A DNA stretch of 64,000 bases from CALOAD01 sp942491415 (GTDB lineage Bacteria > Cyanobacteriota > Vampirovibrionia > Gastranaerophilales > CALOAD01): contig CALOAD010000020.1 of assembly GCA_942491415.1 (NCBI GenBank), positions 186,001-250,000 of the forward strand, written 5' to 3'. The notes beneath the pieces were generated by a model. The model saw only the letters and a program-made list of their open reading frames with translations. It searched no databases and had not been told where the DNA came from. How positions within the stretch are numbered: the first letter of the stretch is position 1; every line of letters begins with the position of its first letter. Below are positions 1-8,944 of the stretch, in pieces. The position numbers were made by a program, and so were the translations under genes.

Positions 1-1
1 T

Positions 2-2758
2 GGTTCAGGTAAAAGCTCTTTAGCTTTTGATACTATTTTTGCGGAAGGGCAAAGGCGTTATATTGAAAGTCTAAGCACTTATGCAAGGCAATTTTTAGGA
101 CAGCTTGACAAGCCTGATGTGGAAAGTATTGAAGGGTTAAGTCCTGCTATTTCTATAGATCAAAAATCAACAAACAATAACCCAAGATCAACAGTAGGAA
201 CCGTAACGGAGATATATGATCATTTAAGGCTTTTATTTGCCAGAACAGGAACTCCTCATTGTCCTGAGTGTGGTGATGTTATAAAACCCCAAACAATAGA
301 TGAAATTGTAGACAGTATCTTAAAACTTGAAGAAGGTGTGAGAATACAAATAATCTCACCTTTAATTAGAGGGAAAAAGGGTGAATACGCATCACTTTTT
401 AATGAATTAAAACAGGAAGGCTTTATAAGAGTAAGAGTTGATGGTCAAATATATACCTTGGATGAAGATGAAATAAAGCTTGCGAAAACAAAAAAACATG
501 ACATAGATGTGGTGATAGATAGAATTGTAGTGAGAGAAAATTCTAAATCAAGGATTGCAGATAGTGTTCAAATAGCTTTAAAAAGATCTGAGGGGCTTGT
601 TTACATTGATGTGGTAGGTAAAGAAGAAATTATTTTTTCTGAAAAACTTGCCTGTCATAAATGCGGATTAAGTTTCGATGAATTAGAGCCGAGAATGTTT
701 AGTTTTAACAGCCCTTATGGAGCTTGCTCCACTTGTAGCGGGCTTGGCGCACATATGGAAATAAACCCCGCTCTTATTGTTCCGGATTCTCAAAAATCTA
801 TTAAACAAGGAGCGATTTATCCTTGGGCAAGAACAGGAAATTCTTATTATATGGATATTTTAACATCAGTAGCTAATCATTATGATATTGATAAGGATGC
901 TCCTTTTGAAAATTTATCTGATTATCAAAAAGAAATAGTATTATACGGAAGCCAAAAAGAGCGAATTTCTATAACTCATGATGATTTTAAGAAAAAAAAC
1001 AGGAAATCATATTATTCTATATTTAAAGGAGTTATCCCATATCTGCAAAATCGTTACGAAGTTTCAAATTCTGATTGTGTGAGAGGTGAAGTTGAAAAAT
1101 ATATGTCGCAAATTCCTTGCCCAGCGTGTAAAGGCGCTAGACTTAAGGGTTTTTCTTTAGCAGTTAAATTAGCAGGCAAGTCAATTAATGATGTTTGCAC
1201 AATGTCGATTTTAGACTGCCATGAGTATATTTCGTCATTATTTTTAGAATTAAACGACCATCAAATGTCAATCGCAAATCAGTTATTGAACGAAATAAGA
1301 GATAGGCTAAGGTTTTTACTGGATGTGGGGTTAAATTATCTAACCCTTGCAAGATCAGCAGGTTCTTTATCAGGTGGTGAAGCACAAAGAATAAGACTAG
1401 CAACACAGATAGGATCAGGTTTGACAGGAGTTTTATATGTATTGGATGAACCCAGCATTGGGTTACATCAAATAAACAACGAAAAGCTTTTAAGCACTTT
1501 GACAAGATTAAGAAATCTTGGAAATACGCTTATTGTAGTGGAACACGATGAAGAGACAATAAAACAAGCCGATTGGATTGTTGATATTGGTCCTAATGCA
1601 GGCGTTCACGGAGGAAATATAATCGCAGAGGGTATGCCTGAAACAATCAAAAAAGTTGAAAATTCAATAACAGGACAATATTTGAGCGGGAAAAAAAGTA
1701 TAAAAATTCCAAAAACAAGAAGAGAAGGCAAGGGCGAATTTATTGAAATAAAAGGAGCTTTAAAAAATAATCTAAAAAATCTGGATGTAAAAATTCCGCT
1801 GGGTTCTTTTGTTTCAATTACAGGGGTTAGCGGCTCAGGCAAATCTACGCTTTTATTTGACCTTTTGCATAAATATACTCTTCATAAATTAAGACGCAAT
1901 ACACCAAAACCTCAAGGCGTTAGAGAGATAACAGGCTTGGAGCATATTGACAAGGTTATAGATATAGATCAATCACCAATTGGTAAAACTCCTCGAAGTA
2001 ACCCAGCTACCTATACAGGCACTTTTGATCATATAAGAGCATTATTTGCACTTACCAACGAGTCAAAAGCCAGGGGTTATAAACAAGGTAGGTTTAGTTT
2101 TAATGTTAAAGGTGGTAGGTGTGAAGCTTGTAAGGGTGATGGGATTATCAAAATTGAAATGAACTTCCTTTCTGATGTTTATATTCCTTGTGAAATTTGT
2201 CAGGGAGCTAGATATAACAGGGAAACCCTTGAAATTAAATATAAGGGAAAAACAATCTCAGATGTATTAAATATGACGGTTGAAGAAGCTTTGGATTTTT
2301 TCAAGAACATACCTAAAATTGCCAATAAATTGCAAACGCTTTTTGATGTCGGCTTGGATTATATCAAGCTCGGACAAAGTGCAACAACACTTTCAGGTGG
2401 TGAAGCTCAACGTGTTAAGCTTTCTGCAGAGTTGAACAAGCGAAGTACAGGCAAAACACTTTACCTTCTTGATGAACCATCTGTCGGTTTACATTGGTAT
2501 GATCTTGATAAACTTATTATGATTTTAAATAAGCTCGTTGATACCGGCAATACCGTTGTTGTTATTGAGCATAATCTTGATGTAATAAAAGTTTCAGACT
2601 ATGTTATTGATTTAGGACCCGAAGGTGGGAACTGTGGCGGTGAAATAATAGCAAAAGGAACGCCTGAAGAAGTCGCAGAAGTTGAAGAGTCTTATACGGG
2701 ACATTATTTAGGGAAAATTTTAGAAGCAAAAAAAAAGAGGCTTTTAGCCTCAAATTAA
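2..2758 (+). CDS. uvrA: UvrA, excinuclease ABC subunit A (5' partial)
   Basis: This is the damage-recognition ATPase of nucleotide excision repair. The frame is open to the left window edge; the first codons read GSGKSSLAFDTIFAEG, the end of the first Walker A loop, so only about 25-30 N-terminal residues are missing. About 918 residues are present, against roughly 940 for the family. Visible are a first zinc-binding CPEC motif, the ABC signature LSGGEAQRIRLA followed by Walker B VLYVLDEPSIGLH, a second Walker A GVSGSGKSTLLFDLL, a second zinc module (CEAC...CEIC), and a second signature LSGGEAQRVKLS with LYLLDEPSVGLH. Both ATPase halves look intact. The call is certain; the start lies outside the window. 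Confidence 0.98.
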   Translation, partial: GSGKSSLAFDTIFAEGQRRYIESLSTYARQFLGQLDKPDVESIEGLSPAISIDQKSTNNNPRSTVGTVTEIYDHLRLLFARTGTPHCPECGDVIKPQTIDEIVDSILKLEEGVRIQIISPLIRGKKGEYASLFNELKQEGFIRVRVDGQIYTLDEDEIKLAKTKKHDIDVVIDRIVVRENSKSRIADSVQIALKRSEGLVYIDVVGKEEIIFSEKLACHKCGLSFDELEPRMFSFNSPYGACSTCSGLGAHMEINPALIVPDSQKSIKQGAIYPWARTGNSYYMDILTSVANHYDIDKDAPFENLSDYQKEIVLYGSQKERISITHDDFKKKNRKSYYSIFKGVIPYLQNRYEVSNSDCVRGEVEKYMSQIPCPACKGARLKGFSLAVKLAGKSINDVCTMSILDCHEYISSLFLELNDHQMSIANQLLNEIRDRLRFLLDVGLNYLTLARSAGSLSGGEAQRIRLATQIGSGLTGVLYVLDEPSIGLHQINNEKLLSTLTRLRNLGNTLIVVEHDEETIKQADWIVDIGPNAGVHGGNIIAEGMPETIKKVENSITGQYLSGKKSIKIPKTRREGKGEFIEIKGALKNNLKNLDVKIPLGSFVSITGVSGSGKSTLLFDLLHKYTLHKLRRNTPKPQGVREITGLEHIDKVIDIDQSPIGKTPRSNPATYTGTFDHIRALFALTNESKARGYKQGRFSFNVKGGRCEACKGDGIIKIEMNFLSDVYIPCEICQGARYNRETLEIKYKGKTISDVLNMTVEEALDFFKNIPKIANKLQTLFDVGLDYIKLGQSATTLSGGEAQRVKLSAELNKRSTGKTLYLLDEPSVGLHWYDLDKLIMILNKLVDTGNTVVVIEHNLDVIKVSDYVIDLGPEGGNCGGEIIAKGTPEEVAEVEESYTGHYLGKILEAKKKRLLASN
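2737..2751 (+). terminator. weak hairpin at the uvrA stop codon
   Basis: The arms GAGGCT and AGCCTC are separated by three T and sit inside the last codons of uvrA. A T run (cctactttttt) begins only about 10 bases later, so termination here is a weak inference. Confidence 0.25.
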
Positions 2759-3141
2759 ACCTACTTTTTTAACTTACTTTAGTTAAAATTTTATAAAATC
2801 AATAAGATTTTTGTTTATTAATAAATTTGTTTATTCATCTGTTTGATTATTAATGTTTTATTATTAATATAAAAACAAGTTTTTTGAGAAAATTGCCCGA
2901 CAATGTAATATAATTGTTATTTTTACAATTGTAGTAGATGTTTTACGTGTTATGTTAATTGTCTGAATTGCTTTTATATGAATAAAAAATGGTATTTTTC
3001 TTTTTGTGAGTCTTTGTAAAGTGGTGTTACAAACAATAAAGATCTCTTACATTAAAAGTTGTATAAATTGACCATTTGGACAATAAAAATAAACCATTTG
3101 ATCGTTACTTAAAAAGTATAAAAAAGTCATACTAAGGTTGT
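2759..3141. other. AT-rich intergenic region without a recognised gene
   Basis: About 380 bases separate uvrA from the FlgM-like gene. No ORF of note is seen. Two close direct repeats of ACCATTTG occur at about 3070 and 3093. No clear sigma-70 or sigma-28 promoter was recognised, although the promoter of the downstream gene should lie here. Confidence 0.5.
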
Positions 3142-3153
3142 AAAGGGAGGAAT

Positions 3154-3174
3154 ATGCAACCGGGAGTGAGCTAA
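3154..3174 (+). CDS. possible 6-codon leader ORF before the FlgM-like gene
   Basis: ATG-CAA-CCG-GGA-GTG-AGC-TAA encodes MQPGVS. Its stop codon abuts, in the same frame, the ATG of the next gene. A very strong Shine-Dalgarno sequence (AAAGGGAGG, 3142-3150) precedes it, but the spacing of 3 bases is short. The GGGAG inside the mini-ORF (3162-3166) is well placed for the ATG at 3175. It may be a translational coupling device or a chance reading frame. Confidence 0.3.
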   Translation: MQPGVS

Positions 3175-3513
3175 ATGCTTAACAATATAAATGGAAAAGA
3201 TGGAATCCTTAATAATCCACTGATCCAACAAAATGAAGTTCAAAGTATAGGTAATCGTAAAAATGCTACGAATCCTTATGCTAAGACCGAAGAGTTATTT
3301 GATGATTCTGAAATATCAAAAGAAGCTATCGACCTTTATGAAAGAGAGCTGGATGTCGCTAAATTTAAACGAATGGTATTGAGCTCTTTAGACGAAAATG
3401 ACGGTACTTCTGAAATTATAGGTCTTGTGAAAAACGGTAAATATCAAGTGTCAGATGAAGAACTTGCTGATTCGATAATGGATGATTTTGATCTGTTAAA
3501 TCACTTGTTTTAA
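3175..3513 (+). CDS. small protein resembling anti-sigma-28 factor FlgM
   Basis: 112 residues, acidic, no signal peptide or membrane segment. An N-terminal NPY (33-35) is followed by DDSEISKEAIDLYERE (43-58), then IIGLVKNGKYQVSDEELADS (81-100). This layout matches FlgM of Bacillus type: NPY near the start, an 'ISxxA' stretch, then a helix with 'GxYxVdxxxiAdxm' that binds sigma-28. FlgM holds the flagellar sigma factor inactive until the hook is complete and FlgM is exported. The organism has a flagellar cluster 10 kb away. The assignment rests on pattern only: length and C-terminus are slightly longer than usual, and no sigma-28 gene is seen in the window. The start at 3175 has GGGAG at a spacing of 8. 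Confidence 0.5.
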   Translation: MLNNINGKDGILNNPLIQQNEVQSIGNRKNATNPYAKTEELFDDSEISKEAIDLYERELDVAKFKRMVLSSLDENDGTSEIIGLVKNGKYQVSDEELADSIMDDFDLLNHLF

Positions 3514-3542
3514 TATTTAAAGCTCTAAAGAGAGGTTAAAAA

Positions 3543-4406
3543 ATGGAAGAAGTAAAAAACAGTCCTCAGCTTCTTCAAGATAATAGTATAGATCTTTTTA
3601 ATAAAGGTCTCCAAGCTTATAGGCTTGGAGATTTTGTTCAATCTATTGAAATTTTCAGTGAAATAGCCGCTAATAACCCTGATATTGTAGAGGCGCAGGT
3701 TAATTTAGGAAATTCTTTTTATCGAGTCGGTAAAACCGATGATGCTATTGAAACTTGGAAGTCAGTTTTAAAAAAAGATAAGGGAAATGTAAATTGCTAT
3801 TTAAACATAGGCAATGCATTTTATGAGCAAGGAGAAACTTATAAAGCTCTTCAACACTGGCATATTGCAGCTTCAATGGCTCCTGATCATCCTTCGGTAA
3901 TGATAAATCTTGCAACTACATACGAAGCTTTAGGAAATGAACAACTTGCTTATAATTATTATGAGCTTTATTTGAAAATTCAAAAAGGCAGACCAAGTCT
4001 AGAATATACAGAAATACAAAAGAGAATTTATGCTAAAAAAAGGCTTGCTTTGAAAAAACAACAATTGGGAGTTAGGTTCCAAAGAATTGAGAAAATAAGA
4101 AAAGCAACTATAGCTTATATGGAAGCGTTGACCTTGTATCCCAACTTGCCCAAGGCGTATTTAAACCTTGGCAGTATTTGTTATAAGGCAAATAAATTAC
4201 AAGATGCTATTCGCTTTTGGTCAAATTCAGCGAGGCTGGATCCTGATTATCCCAATACACATTGTAATATTGCAGTTGCTTACGATAGATTACGACAATA
4301 TACTTACTCTTATTGTTATTATTCAAGGTTTTTAGAGGTGCAAAAAAAAGATACGAATGATAAAAAAGGTAATTGCGAGGCAAGAAGAGATAAAAAAACA
4401 ACTTAA
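3543..4406 (+). CDS. TPR-repeat protein, upstream part of a frameshifted gene
   Basis: 287 residues made of tetratricopeptide repeats, for example LFNKGLQAYRLGDFVQSIEI, VNLGNSFYRVGKTDDAIETW and LNIGNAFYEQGETYKALQHW, then further repeats after residue 150. TPR arrays are helical scaffolds for protein contacts; no specific partner can be named. The frame enters a run of eight A at 4342-4349 and then reads a low-complexity tail (DKKGNCEARRDKKTT) unlike a TPR. The overlapping ORF at 4357-4770 continues with more TPRs, so the two together look like one protein of about 409 residues. The start has GAGAGG about 9 bases upstream. Confidence 0.8.
   Translation: MEEVKNSPQLLQDNSIDLFNKGLQAYRLGDFVQSIEIFSEIAANNPDIVEAQVNLGNSFYRVGKTDDAIETWKSVLKKDKGNVNCYLNIGNAFYEQGETYKALQHWHIAASMAPDHPSVMINLATTYEALGNEQLAYNYYELYLKIQKGRPSLEYTEIQKRIYAKKRLALKKQQLGVRFQRIEKIRKATIAYMEALTLYPNLPKAYLNLGSICYKANKLQDAIRFWSNSARLDPDYPNTHCNIAVAYDRLRQYTYSYCYYSRFLEVQKKDTNDKKGNCEARRDKKTT
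4342..4349 (+). other. A8 homopolymer at a TPR frameshift
   Basis: The run C-AAAAAAAA-G lies exactly where coding passes from one frame to the next. Removing one A joins the frames as VQKKIRMIKK. It could be a true indel mutation, an assembly error, or a slippage site giving two products. Confidence 0.5.
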
Positions 4407-4770
4407 ATCCACCGAGATAGAAAAACACCTTAAAAAGGCCGATGATTATCTTAAGAAAAACTTTTTTGAAGAAGCATTAACAGAATATGAAAATTATAAG
4501 TTTCTAAAGCCTGATTCAGGTTCGACAGTCCAAGGAAAGATAGAAGAATTAGTTTATAAAATAAACCCGATAAAAAGAGCTGCTAAAATGGCGATGGACG
4601 TAGGAAATAAATGTATTCAAAAAGGCAAATATGAAGAAGCTATAACTGCTTTTAAAAGATGCATGGTTTTGGATGATAATGAAACTGTGAATAAACAAGC
4701 AAGTCAAAAAATTGCAGAATGTGCTAAACTTAAGGGTAAGACGGTTAGTGGTTTTGCAAAGAAAGATTAA
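4357..4770 (+). CDS. TPR-repeat protein, downstream part of a frameshifted gene
   Basis: 137 residues in the +1 frame relative to the upstream TPR ORF. It contains the TPR-like units ADDYLKKNFFEEALTEYENY and GNKCIQKGKYEEAITAFKRC. No convincing Shine-Dalgarno sequence precedes the ATG at 4357, and the protein-like reading in this frame extends upstream to the A8 run, so independent initiation is unlikely. It most likely forms the C-terminal part of the protein begun at 3543. It stops immediately before the start of the next gene (TAAATG), which suggests co-transcription and coupling. Confidence 0.7.
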   Translation: MIKKVIARQEEIKKQLKSTEIEKHLKKADDYLKKNFFEEALTEYENYKFLKPDSGSTVQGKIEELVYKINPIKRAAKMAMDVGNKCIQKGKYEEAITAFKRCMVLDDNETVNKQASQKIAECAKLKGKTVSGFAKKD

Positions 4771-5223
4771 ATGCTCGAAAAGTCCCAAAAACTTCACAAT
4801 TTAAAGCTGGAAGTTCAAAAATTTGTCGCGGAAAAATTTTTCGGTAAAAAATATATTAGAACAGGAAAATGTAAATCTTGCGGTAGATGTTGTCAGACTA
4901 TCTATGTGAGACATTCATCGCATGTAATAAAAGATGTAGAAGAATTTGAAAAACTCAAAACTCTTCATTATTTTTATACATATTTAAAGGTGGTAGATAA
5001 AACCGAGTTGGGGCTTGTTTTTGAGTGTACTAAACTTGATAAAGAAAAAGGTTGTTGTACGGCGTATTCAACCAGACCTTTGCTATGCAGACAGTACCCA
5101 CTAGAAGAGATATTTATGATGGGTGGGCATATTTCCGAAGATTGCGGATATAAATTCGTTCCTATCAAAAGTTTTGAAGAAGTTTTAACTAAGGTTAAAA
5201 AGAAAGTTTACAAACAAGACTAA
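4771..5223 (+). CDS. YkgJ-type CxxCxxCC metal-binding protein
   Basis: 150 residues. The cysteine cluster CKSCGRCC (34-41), a second CC in 'DKEKGCCTAYSTRP' and 'LLCRQYP' are hallmarks of the YkgJ/UPF0153 family, which binds zinc or an iron-sulfur cluster. The biochemical role is not established for most members. The ATG directly abuts the stop of the TPR ORF. The protein is soluble, without signal peptide. Family call good, function unknown. Confidence 0.8.
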   Translation: MLEKSQKLHNLKLEVQKFVAEKFFGKKYIRTGKCKSCGRCCQTIYVRHSSHVIKDVEEFEKLKTLHYFYTYLKVVDKTELGLVFECTKLDKEKGCCTAYSTRPLLCRQYPLEEIFMMGGHISEDCGYKFVPIKSFEEVLTKVKKKVYKQD

Positions 5224-5291
5224 ATCTGCAAATAATAATAAAATAAATTTAAGTTTAATAAGGTCCATTAATAGTTTTAGGTGTATTAAAA

Positions 5292-7106
5292 ATGAATGAA
5301 TTAATTGTTAGGATTTCGGGAACCGCAGGTCAAGGGGTAATCAGCTCCGGAGACATTTTTTCCTTATCAGTAGCCCGAGCGGGTTATTATGTAACTACAT
5401 TCAGATCCTTTCCTGCTGAGATTCGAGGAGAAGGTCAATGTGCATATCAATTTAGAATGAGCGAAGAAAAAGTTCTTACTACTTCTGATAATTGTGATGT
5501 TTTGATTGCTTTTACGGAAGATGCCGTATTAACAAACATAGAGCAATTGAAAACAGGTGGTATTTTAATTGTAGACTCTGATACGGTTACAAACGAATTT
5601 GAAGATTACAACGAAATTACAAAATATTATGTGCCGCTTTCTACTATTGCCAAAGAAAAAGCAAATAGTGAACGCTCTAAAAATATGGTTGCTTTAGGTG
5701 TATTAGCAGGATTAATTTCGCAAATAAACCTTAAAGACCAACTTTTTAAAGATATCAAAAAACGATATGAGAAAAAATCAGCAGAAATTATTGAATCAAA
5801 TTTAAAAGCGCTTGAGGCCGGCATGGGCTATGTTCAAAACGATTTGAATCGTGAAGATAATCTGGACTTGATTAAAATGGAAAGTTCAGGACAAAAACTT
5901 ATTATGAGTGGAAATGAAGCTATAGCGTTAGCTTCTCTTGTAGCAGGATGCAAATTTTATTCAGGATATCCGATAACTCCTGCTACCGAAATAATGGAGT
6001 GGTTGGCTAGAGAAATGCCAAAAGTAGGCGGCAAGTTAATTCAATGCGAAGATGAGATTGCTGCTGTAACAGCTGCCATAGGTGCTTCTTATGGTGGTGC
6101 TAAAGCTATGACAGCAACTAGTGGACCCGGGTTGTCCTTAATGTCAGAAGCAATAGGGCTTTCTTCAATGGCTGAAATACCATTGGTTATTGTCGATGTT
6201 CAAAGAGGCGGACCTAGCACGGGTTTACCGACCAAAACAGAACAATCTGACCTTAATATGGCAATTTATGGCACTCACGGTGATACCCCTAAAATAGTTC
6301 TTGCGCCGATAAATGTAGAAGATTGCTTCTACCAAACGATCAATGCATTTAATTTTGCTGAGAAATATCAAGTGCCGGTTATTCTTTTATCGGATGCTTC
6401 TGTAGGTCAGCGAAAAGAATGTGTTGATTTTATTGATATTGAAAAGATAAAAATAATAGATCGTGATAAATACGATAGGTCAAAAGACAAAGGATTATAC
6501 GTAAGATATAAAAATACTATTACGGGTATTTCTCCAATTTCGGCTCCCGGAGATCAAGGAGGGGCTTATTGTGCTACAGGGCTTGAACATACAGAGTTTT
6601 CAACCCCAACGCCGGCTCCTGAAGTTCATAATATGATGATGAGAAAAAGGTTTAAAAAGCTTGAAACCGCAACTCATGAGTTTGTTTCAGCAAAAACTTA
6701 TGGTCCCGATGATGCAAAAATAGGACTAATAAGCTGGGGAAGTACATCAGGAGCTGTAATTGAAGCTATTGAAATGGCAAAAGAAAAAGGTATAAAACTT
6801 CAGGCGTTATACCCCAGAACACTTTACCCAATGCCAAATGAGTGGCTTTTAGACTTTTTAAAGAAAAAAGAAATCCTGCTTGTAATTGAGCGTAATTATA
6901 CTGCACAGCTGGCAAACACGCTTATTTACAGGTGTAATTCAATTAATAAAGACTTGCAGATATTTGAAGTTCTAAAATATAGCGGAGAACCTTTTAGCGC
7001 AAGAGAAATATTTGATAAGGTCGATAATGTTATAAAAAAACAATCTTTGAGATTTATAGCTGAAGAAGATGAACCTCAAGATATACTTGTACCGTTTAGA
7101 ATTTAG
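5292..7106 (+). CDS. korA: 2-oxoacid:ferredoxin oxidoreductase, fused gamma/alpha subunit
   Basis: 604 residues. The first ~180 form the gamma domain (ISGTAGQGVISSGDIF; TTFRSFPAEIRGEGQCAY). From about residue 195 the alpha domain follows with YPITPATEIMEW, the CEDEIAA segment, ATSGPGLSLM and RGGPSTGLPTKTEQSD, typical of the KorA type. The enzyme decarboxylates 2-oxoacids to acyl-CoA with reduction of ferredoxin, using thiamine diphosphate on the beta subunit encoded next. The gamma-alpha fusion with a separate beta gene is the common KorAB architecture; 2-oxoglutarate as substrate is inferred. It forms an operon with korB, 22 bases downstream. Confidence 0.88.
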   Translation: MNELIVRISGTAGQGVISSGDIFSLSVARAGYYVTTFRSFPAEIRGEGQCAYQFRMSEEKVLTTSDNCDVLIAFTEDAVLTNIEQLKTGGILIVDSDTVTNEFEDYNEITKYYVPLSTIAKEKANSERSKNMVALGVLAGLISQINLKDQLFKDIKKRYEKKSAEIIESNLKALEAGMGYVQNDLNREDNLDLIKMESSGQKLIMSGNEAIALASLVAGCKFYSGYPITPATEIMEWLAREMPKVGGKLIQCEDEIAAVTAAIGASYGGAKAMTATSGPGLSLMSEAIGLSSMAEIPLVIVDVQRGGPSTGLPTKTEQSDLNMAIYGTHGDTPKIVLAPINVEDCFYQTINAFNFAEKYQVPVILLSDASVGQRKECVDFIDIEKIKIIDRDKYDRSKDKGLYVRYKNTITGISPISAPGDQGGAYCATGLEHTEFSTPTPAPEVHNMMMRKRFKKLETATHEFVSAKTYGPDDAKIGLISWGSTSGAVIEAIEMAKEKGIKLQALYPRTLYPMPNEWLLDFLKKKEILLVIERNYTAQLANTLIYRCNSINKDLQIFEVLKYSGEPFSAREIFDKVDNVIKKQSLRFIAEEDEPQDILVPFRI

Positions 7107-7128
7107 CCCTGAAGCGAGGATTATCATA

Positions 7129-7986
7129 ATGGAAAAAAGAAAACCAAGTGATTATAAAAGTAAAACAAAACCGTCCTGGTGCCCGGGTTGTGGAGACTAT
7201 GCGGTTTTGGCATCATTAATGTCAACTTTTGCGGATTTGAATTTGGATCCTGACCAAACAGCTGTCGTATCGGGGATCGGTTGTTCAAGTAGATTTCCGT
7301 TTTTTACCAAAACATACGGATTCCATACAATTCACGGTCGTGCGTTGCCTATAGCAATGGGCTTGAAAACTCATAATCCAAAGCTTGATGTAGTAACTGT
7401 AGGTGGAGACGGTGATGGGTTTAGTATAGGTGGAAACCACTTTATTCACGCAGCGAGAAAAAACCCTAATATAACTTATATTGTTATGGATAATGAGATT
7501 TATGCACTCACAAAAGGACAGCATTCACCGACATCTCATAATGACTTATTAACAAAGATAACTCCGTATGAAACAGTAGAAGAGCGTATTAATCCTGTAT
7601 TAATGGCATTATCTTTTGAAGCCTCATTTGTTGCCAGAGGGTTTTCAGGTGATGTAGCTCAGCTAAAACAGCTTATTAAAGCAGGTATGGAACATGAAGG
7701 ATTTTCGTTTATTCACGTTATTTCTCCCTGTGTTCAGTACAATGAAAGAATTTCGTATGATTCGGTGAGGGAGCGAATAAAACAAACTCCTGAAGATCAC
7801 GATGTGACTGATAAAATTTCCGGTATGAAGTTGGCGTTTACCGATAAGCATATTTATACAGGTTTGATATATAAAGTTCAAAAACCTACTTTGGAGCAAA
7901 AAATTGATAATATAATCAATATAGCTCAGGAAAGAGCAGGAGAAGAAAACTGTAATATCAAGCAAATTATGCAACAATTCGCATAA
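7129..7986 (+). CDS. korB: 2-oxoacid:ferredoxin oxidoreductase, beta subunit
   Basis: 285 residues from the ATG at 7129, which has GAGG upstream and starts MEKRKPSDYKSK; the longer frame from 7069 overlaps korA and its extra N-terminus is not family-like. Visible are WCPGCGDYAVL near the N-terminus, GIGCSSRFPFF, the diphosphate-binding GGDGDGFSIGGNH and DNEIYALTKGQHSPTS. It supplies the thiamine diphosphate and cluster site of the KorAB enzyme. The final 29 codons with the stop are repeated at 8945-9037 downstream of marC, which marks a recent rearrangement at this 3' end. Confidence 0.9.
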   Translation: MEKRKPSDYKSKTKPSWCPGCGDYAVLASLMSTFADLNLDPDQTAVVSGIGCSSRFPFFTKTYGFHTIHGRALPIAMGLKTHNPKLDVVTVGGDGDGFSIGGNHFIHAARKNPNITYIVMDNEIYALTKGQHSPTSHNDLLTKITPYETVEERINPVLMALSFEASFVARGFSGDVAQLKQLIKAGMEHEGFSFIHVISPCVQYNERISYDSVRERIKQTPEDHDVTDKISGMKLAFTDKHIYTGLIYKVQKPTLEQKIDNIINIAQERAGEENCNIKQIMQQFA

Positions 7987-8011
7987 AAATTACGATTTAT
8001 TATTAAATAGA

Positions 8012-8039
8012 TTTGGCAGACGAAGCTTCGTCTGCCAAA
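8012..8039. terminator. perfect 28-bp palindrome after korB
   Basis: The arms TTTGGCAGACGAAG and CTTCGTCTGCCAAA meet without a spacer. It sits 25 bases after the korB stop and would end korAB transcripts, but no T run follows on either strand. It may instead be a small repeat or a processing hairpin. Confidence 0.5.
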
Positions 8040-8137
8040 ATCATTAATAAAGTTATTTGATATAGTAATATTTTCAATAGTCAAATTTATTATTTCGAGT
8101 AATAATAAATTGTGTTGTGGTAAGTATGGAAAAATAA

Positions 8138-8773
8138 ATGAGCGAATTAATTATTTATATAGGTCTGGTTTTTATGGGTTTCTTTGCAATAATGAACCCA
8201 ATTGCTAATATTTCAATATTTTTAGCACTTACTTCTAATGAAAGCGAAGAAGAATCCAATAAAATAGCATTAAAAGCCGTATTAACAGCTTTTGTTATTG
8301 TTTTTGTTTTTGCAACAGCCGGTCATTTAATACTGCAAATATTTGGAATAAGCTTAACCGCCCTAAGATTAATCGGTGGTATTTTAGTCGGTAAAATTGG
8401 CTATGATATGTTGCAGGGACATCTTTCAAGTGTATCAAAACCTTCTAAAGAGACTATTAATAAATCAATAGAAGAAGAACCAAGCGTTGCCTACGCTCCA
8501 TTGGCAACCCCTTTATTGGCAGGACCTGGAGTAATAATAACTGCAATGAACTTTGCTGTTAATGGTTGGCAGAGTCTTGTTGTTACATTGATTTCTTTTG
8601 CTGTTCTATGTTTAATAACTTACTATTCATTTATTTTTGGGAAAAGAATTCAAAAAGCTTTGGGTACAAGTACGCTTAAAGTAATTACAAGAATGATGGG
8701 TTTAATTCTTGCTGTAATAGGAATGCAAATGCTTATTCAAGGTACTTATAGTGCAATAAAAGAATTTAATTAA
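8138..8773 (+). CDS. MarC-family integral membrane protein
   Basis: 211 residues with about six hydrophobic segments, including an N-terminal IGLVFMGFFAIMNPIANISI and the family-typical 'NPIANISIFLAL' and 'PLATPLLAGPGVIITAM' motifs. MarC/YchE proteins are inner-membrane proteins of unknown transport role; the old link to multiple antibiotic resistance in E. coli did not hold. It is monocistronic by position, between the korB palindrome and the duplicated korB tail, so it may have arrived with that rearrangement. Confidence 0.88.
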   Translation: MSELIIYIGLVFMGFFAIMNPIANISIFLALTSNESEEESNKIALKAVLTAFVIVFVFATAGHLILQIFGISLTALRLIGGILVGKIGYDMLQGHLSSVSKPSKETINKSIEEEPSVAYAPLATPLLAGPGVIITAMNFAVNGWQSLVVTLISFAVLCLITYYSFIFGKRIQKALGTSTLKVITRMMGLILAVIGMQMLIQGTYSAIKEFN

Positions 8774-8873
8774 TTATTTGTTTTAAATTTTCTGCAATAT
8801 TACAAAAAAGTCAATCAAATCCTAAAATATCTGCAATTAAAGCGACTTAATTATAAGCATTTCTCCTCTTAGC

Positions 8874-8940
8874 TTAGATCCTGCCGAGTAGGAACATAAG
8901 TTTGTAGTACTCTGTTGTCATTCCGTGCTACCAGATGCTT
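8874..8940. repeat. dispersed intergenic hairpin-type repeat (copy 1)
   Basis: The stretch containing GTCATTCCGTGCTACCAGAT resembles the segments at about 10250-10398 (ATTCCGTG...CACGGAATGAC) and 58285-58370 (GAATGACATT, GTCATGCTGA). It belongs to a loose family of small palindromic intergenic repeats. Confidence 0.45.
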
Positions 8941-8944
8941 GTAG

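Noticed and set aside
7069..7986. korB starting at 7069
   Set aside because: The extra 20 residues overlap korA and are not family-like; ATG 7129 has GAGG upstream and gives the usual N-terminus.
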